A stretch of 64,000 nucleotides of DNA from Trichinella spiralis (Eukaryota > Nematoda > Enoplea > Trichinellida > Trichinellidae): assembly GCA_000181795.3 (NCBI GenBank), contig CM012953.1, positions 4,115,923-4,179,922 of the forward strand. Direction: 5' to 3'. Below are positions 61,800-64,000 of this stretch, one piece after another (positions within the stretch are counted from its first letter, which is position 1; each line of letters begins with the position of its first letter). A program made the translations under genes and the position numbers. The notes below the pieces were generated by a model. The model had not been told where the DNA came from and made no database searches. It saw only the letters and a program-made list of their open reading frames with translations.

Positions 61800-64000
61800 T
61801 GTGAAAGTACTTGTAACAATGTATCATCAAAACCTATCAGATGTAGATATAATAAAAAATTAAAAATTATCAACTTCATTAAAATCAAGTGCTACAAATT
61901 CTAAGCACAATAAGCTAAATAATCCTCGCTACTGCAGAAGCAGTGAAGACAGAAATATTCACTTTGGTAATACAAAACTGATAATCAAGTAAAATATTTA
62001 TAAAAATATTTGCACTAAAATAAACATCCAGAAACTGGATTTTGTACGCATGAATTTTAATATCGAAGCTGTTTTAATGTAAAATTATATTTAATTCTTA
62101 TGATAAATAACATGAGTTGTATTTTGAAAAATGTCATTCATGTCGGAAAGAACGATAAAATGTACGTATCATAGCCTCTAATCTTCATAACAACAACATG
62201 ACTTGTTAATTGAAAATCATTTAAAATACTCTTCTTTAAAATGAAGCAATGAAAGAAGAGATATAAAAGCTGGTATTAAGTTTTAAGTAAAATTAATCAT
62301 GATGAAAGTGTGATAAAATGTTTAGAAATTAAAAGGCATTTATTTGAAACAGTGACATACATAACAGACATTATTTTATAATAAAGTAAAATAATTTATT
62401 GGCCATGTCTGTATTTTATGAGAAGAGAATTAATTATCAGTAGTTATTAATCAAATCAAAGTTGTAATGAAAAATTCACTGACAATTATGATTTACATGT
62501 GCAAAAATTTTAATGTACCATAAGCAATAAAATATACTATTTATATTGGTTATTATAAATACATTTTACAAAGATATTTTCACACCAATGGCTTGTCTAA
62601 ATTTAATTAAATATGGTTCTGGTTATCATTCAGTAAAACAATTATTTATAAAATTTGAATAAAGTGAAAACGTTTTCTTATTTTCTATGCCCATCAATTT
62701 TTAAATTAAATTTACGAAACTCTGAACATTAATTTTGAATTGTCCTTTAAAGGAAATAAGGAAATATCATGCTGGCGAACAACCTGTGCATTAGCAAAAT
62801 TTTATTTTGTAAATTTTTTAGAACAAGAATAATGCACCTCTTTAATTTATTTTTAGTAATGCAAAAATGCTAAATGCAAGTTATTAACTGCAATTTATAA
62901 TGTATAACGTTGCCAAATTAAAAACATTTTATGTGAATTTTATTTCAAATATCTTAATTACTGATAAATTTCTGTTTGCAGCAGTTTATCCTCACAGTTT
63001 ATGAATTAGATAATGGAGGTTACATATTTCATAATTAAGATGATTACATATTATCATATAAATTTTATATTTGTGCTAATATTTTACTGTATTTGATGAA
63101 ACTTTAATCACTTTATCCGAATGATTTAAGATTATAGTAATGATTTTAATATAGATAAAAGACTTTTAATAATCTTTATGCTGTTAGAAGTTCATTGCAT
63201 ATAAAAAAATTTATGCGAAATATTAAAATGATTAAAGGTCTTAAACCTGTTTTTCTTTCATTTACAGCACAACACAAAATAAAGAATTAATACCATTCAG
63301 TTTTGAAACTATACCAATTGTAAAATGTAAATGAGTTTCGTTAAATGAAGTTTCAAAATTTTCAATATATGAAACAGTTCATAAGTACTGAAAGGAACAG
63401 TAGCGCTGTTGCAAGATGTATGTTGAATTTCTTATGCTTATGTTCAAAAAAACTGCAACGTAGATCAACTTTAAAATTTTAATTATAAAGTACATTATGA
63501 ATGTATATAAAATTACAGCTAGGATAAATTTTAAGTTTGTTCGTATATAAGTAGTAATGAAGCTTTATTTTTGGTGAATAATTGTTGCATTTTAAATATT
63601 AAATTTCAAAAATTAAAGTAGTTGAATTTGAACTGAAAACTGAAGCAGTTTAAAACAAAATTGAAACATAAAAGGCGCTTTTTTCTTAAATTTTGAAATA
63701 AAATATGAAAAATAATCTAGTGTTTCAGTTAGTATAATATTTGATTAATTAATAAAAATTATAATAGCACAAAACAACGATTCTGTTTATATTAGAACTC
63801 CTTTAATTAGATACTGTTCCACATATAGTAATCTTGAAATGTTTAAGTTTATATGAGACAGATTTAATTTACGCTTCTTGTATTTCAAAAGCGTATATTA
63901 ATTCTTTTCATATATAGAAGTTGTAATTGTTTAATAAATGCGTTATTGGAGCGAAATGTTCGTATCTGGTCGTTAAGACGACCAGACAAGAGGCGGAAGT
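61800..64000. other. Terminal intergenic region
   Basis: Very AT-rich, with no coding exon, tRNA or repeat recognised in 2.2 kb. It holds the upstream region of the MAX-like gene. The last 40 bases switch to a more G+C-rich composition (AGAGGCGGAAG), suggesting another feature just beyond the window. Confidence 0.5.
63965..63986 (+). other. Perfect 9-bp hairpin
   Basis: TCTGGTCGT, then the loop TAAG, then ACGACCAGA: a perfect inverted repeat with a 4-base loop, in a G+C-rich patch at the window edge after kilobases of AT-rich DNA. Its function is unknown; it could be a structural end of a mobile element, a stem in an RNA gene or chance. Confidence 0.7.

Overview
The window reads as nuclear DNA of an AT-rich, intron-rich invertebrate. 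Genes are split into many short exons. Introns are often only about 55-70 bp, with GT donors and T-rich acceptors ending in CAG, TAG or AAG. Coding exons are much richer in G+C than the flanks. This architecture, the secreted EndoU genes and the divergent GPCR suit a nematode (or another compact ecdysozoan), but the species cannot be fixed from sequence alone. Exon borders below were read by eye and checked by reading-frame continuity.

Region 1-29.5 kb is almost entirely minus-strand genes: a partial BMT5/FDXACB1-like rRNA methyltransferase (1-479), a tetraspanin (865-2198), a CCDC186/CCCP-1 orthologue (2745-15987), an unrecognised 255-residue protein (16931-18053), eIF3k (20651-21751), an ankyrin-repeat plus GH20-like protein (21997-25705) and a divergent 7TM receptor (28305-29527). 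A 7.6-kb CCDC186 intron contains an intronless plus-strand gene (8950-11541). Its 863-residue product joins two CXC-type cysteine-rich modules to what reads as an AID/APOBEC-like cytidine deaminase domain. This is the most unusual item in the window.

Region 18-33 kb also holds transposon debris: hAT-like ends, a Tigger/pogo-like fragment, a dispersed repeat family present at least twice, and a decayed Ty1/copia fossil (about 31.8-32.6 kb).

Region 33.9-64 kb holds eIF2-gamma (minus), the exosome helicase MTR4 (plus, divergent from eIF2-gamma), an unrecognised basic serine-rich protein (minus), a long coiled-coil protein (minus), two tandem secreted EndoU-family ribonucleases (minus), a secreted chloride-type alpha-amylase with a long C-terminal extension (plus), and a MAX-like bHLH protein (minus). 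The last 2 kb are non-coding, with a perfect hairpin at the very end.

Most genes are housekeeping: translation initiation (eIF2-gamma, eIF3k), RNA processing (MTR4, the BMT5-like enzyme) and dense-core vesicle trafficking (CCDC186). Secreted digestive or defence enzymes (amylase, EndoU) and the CXC-deaminase form the accessory layer.
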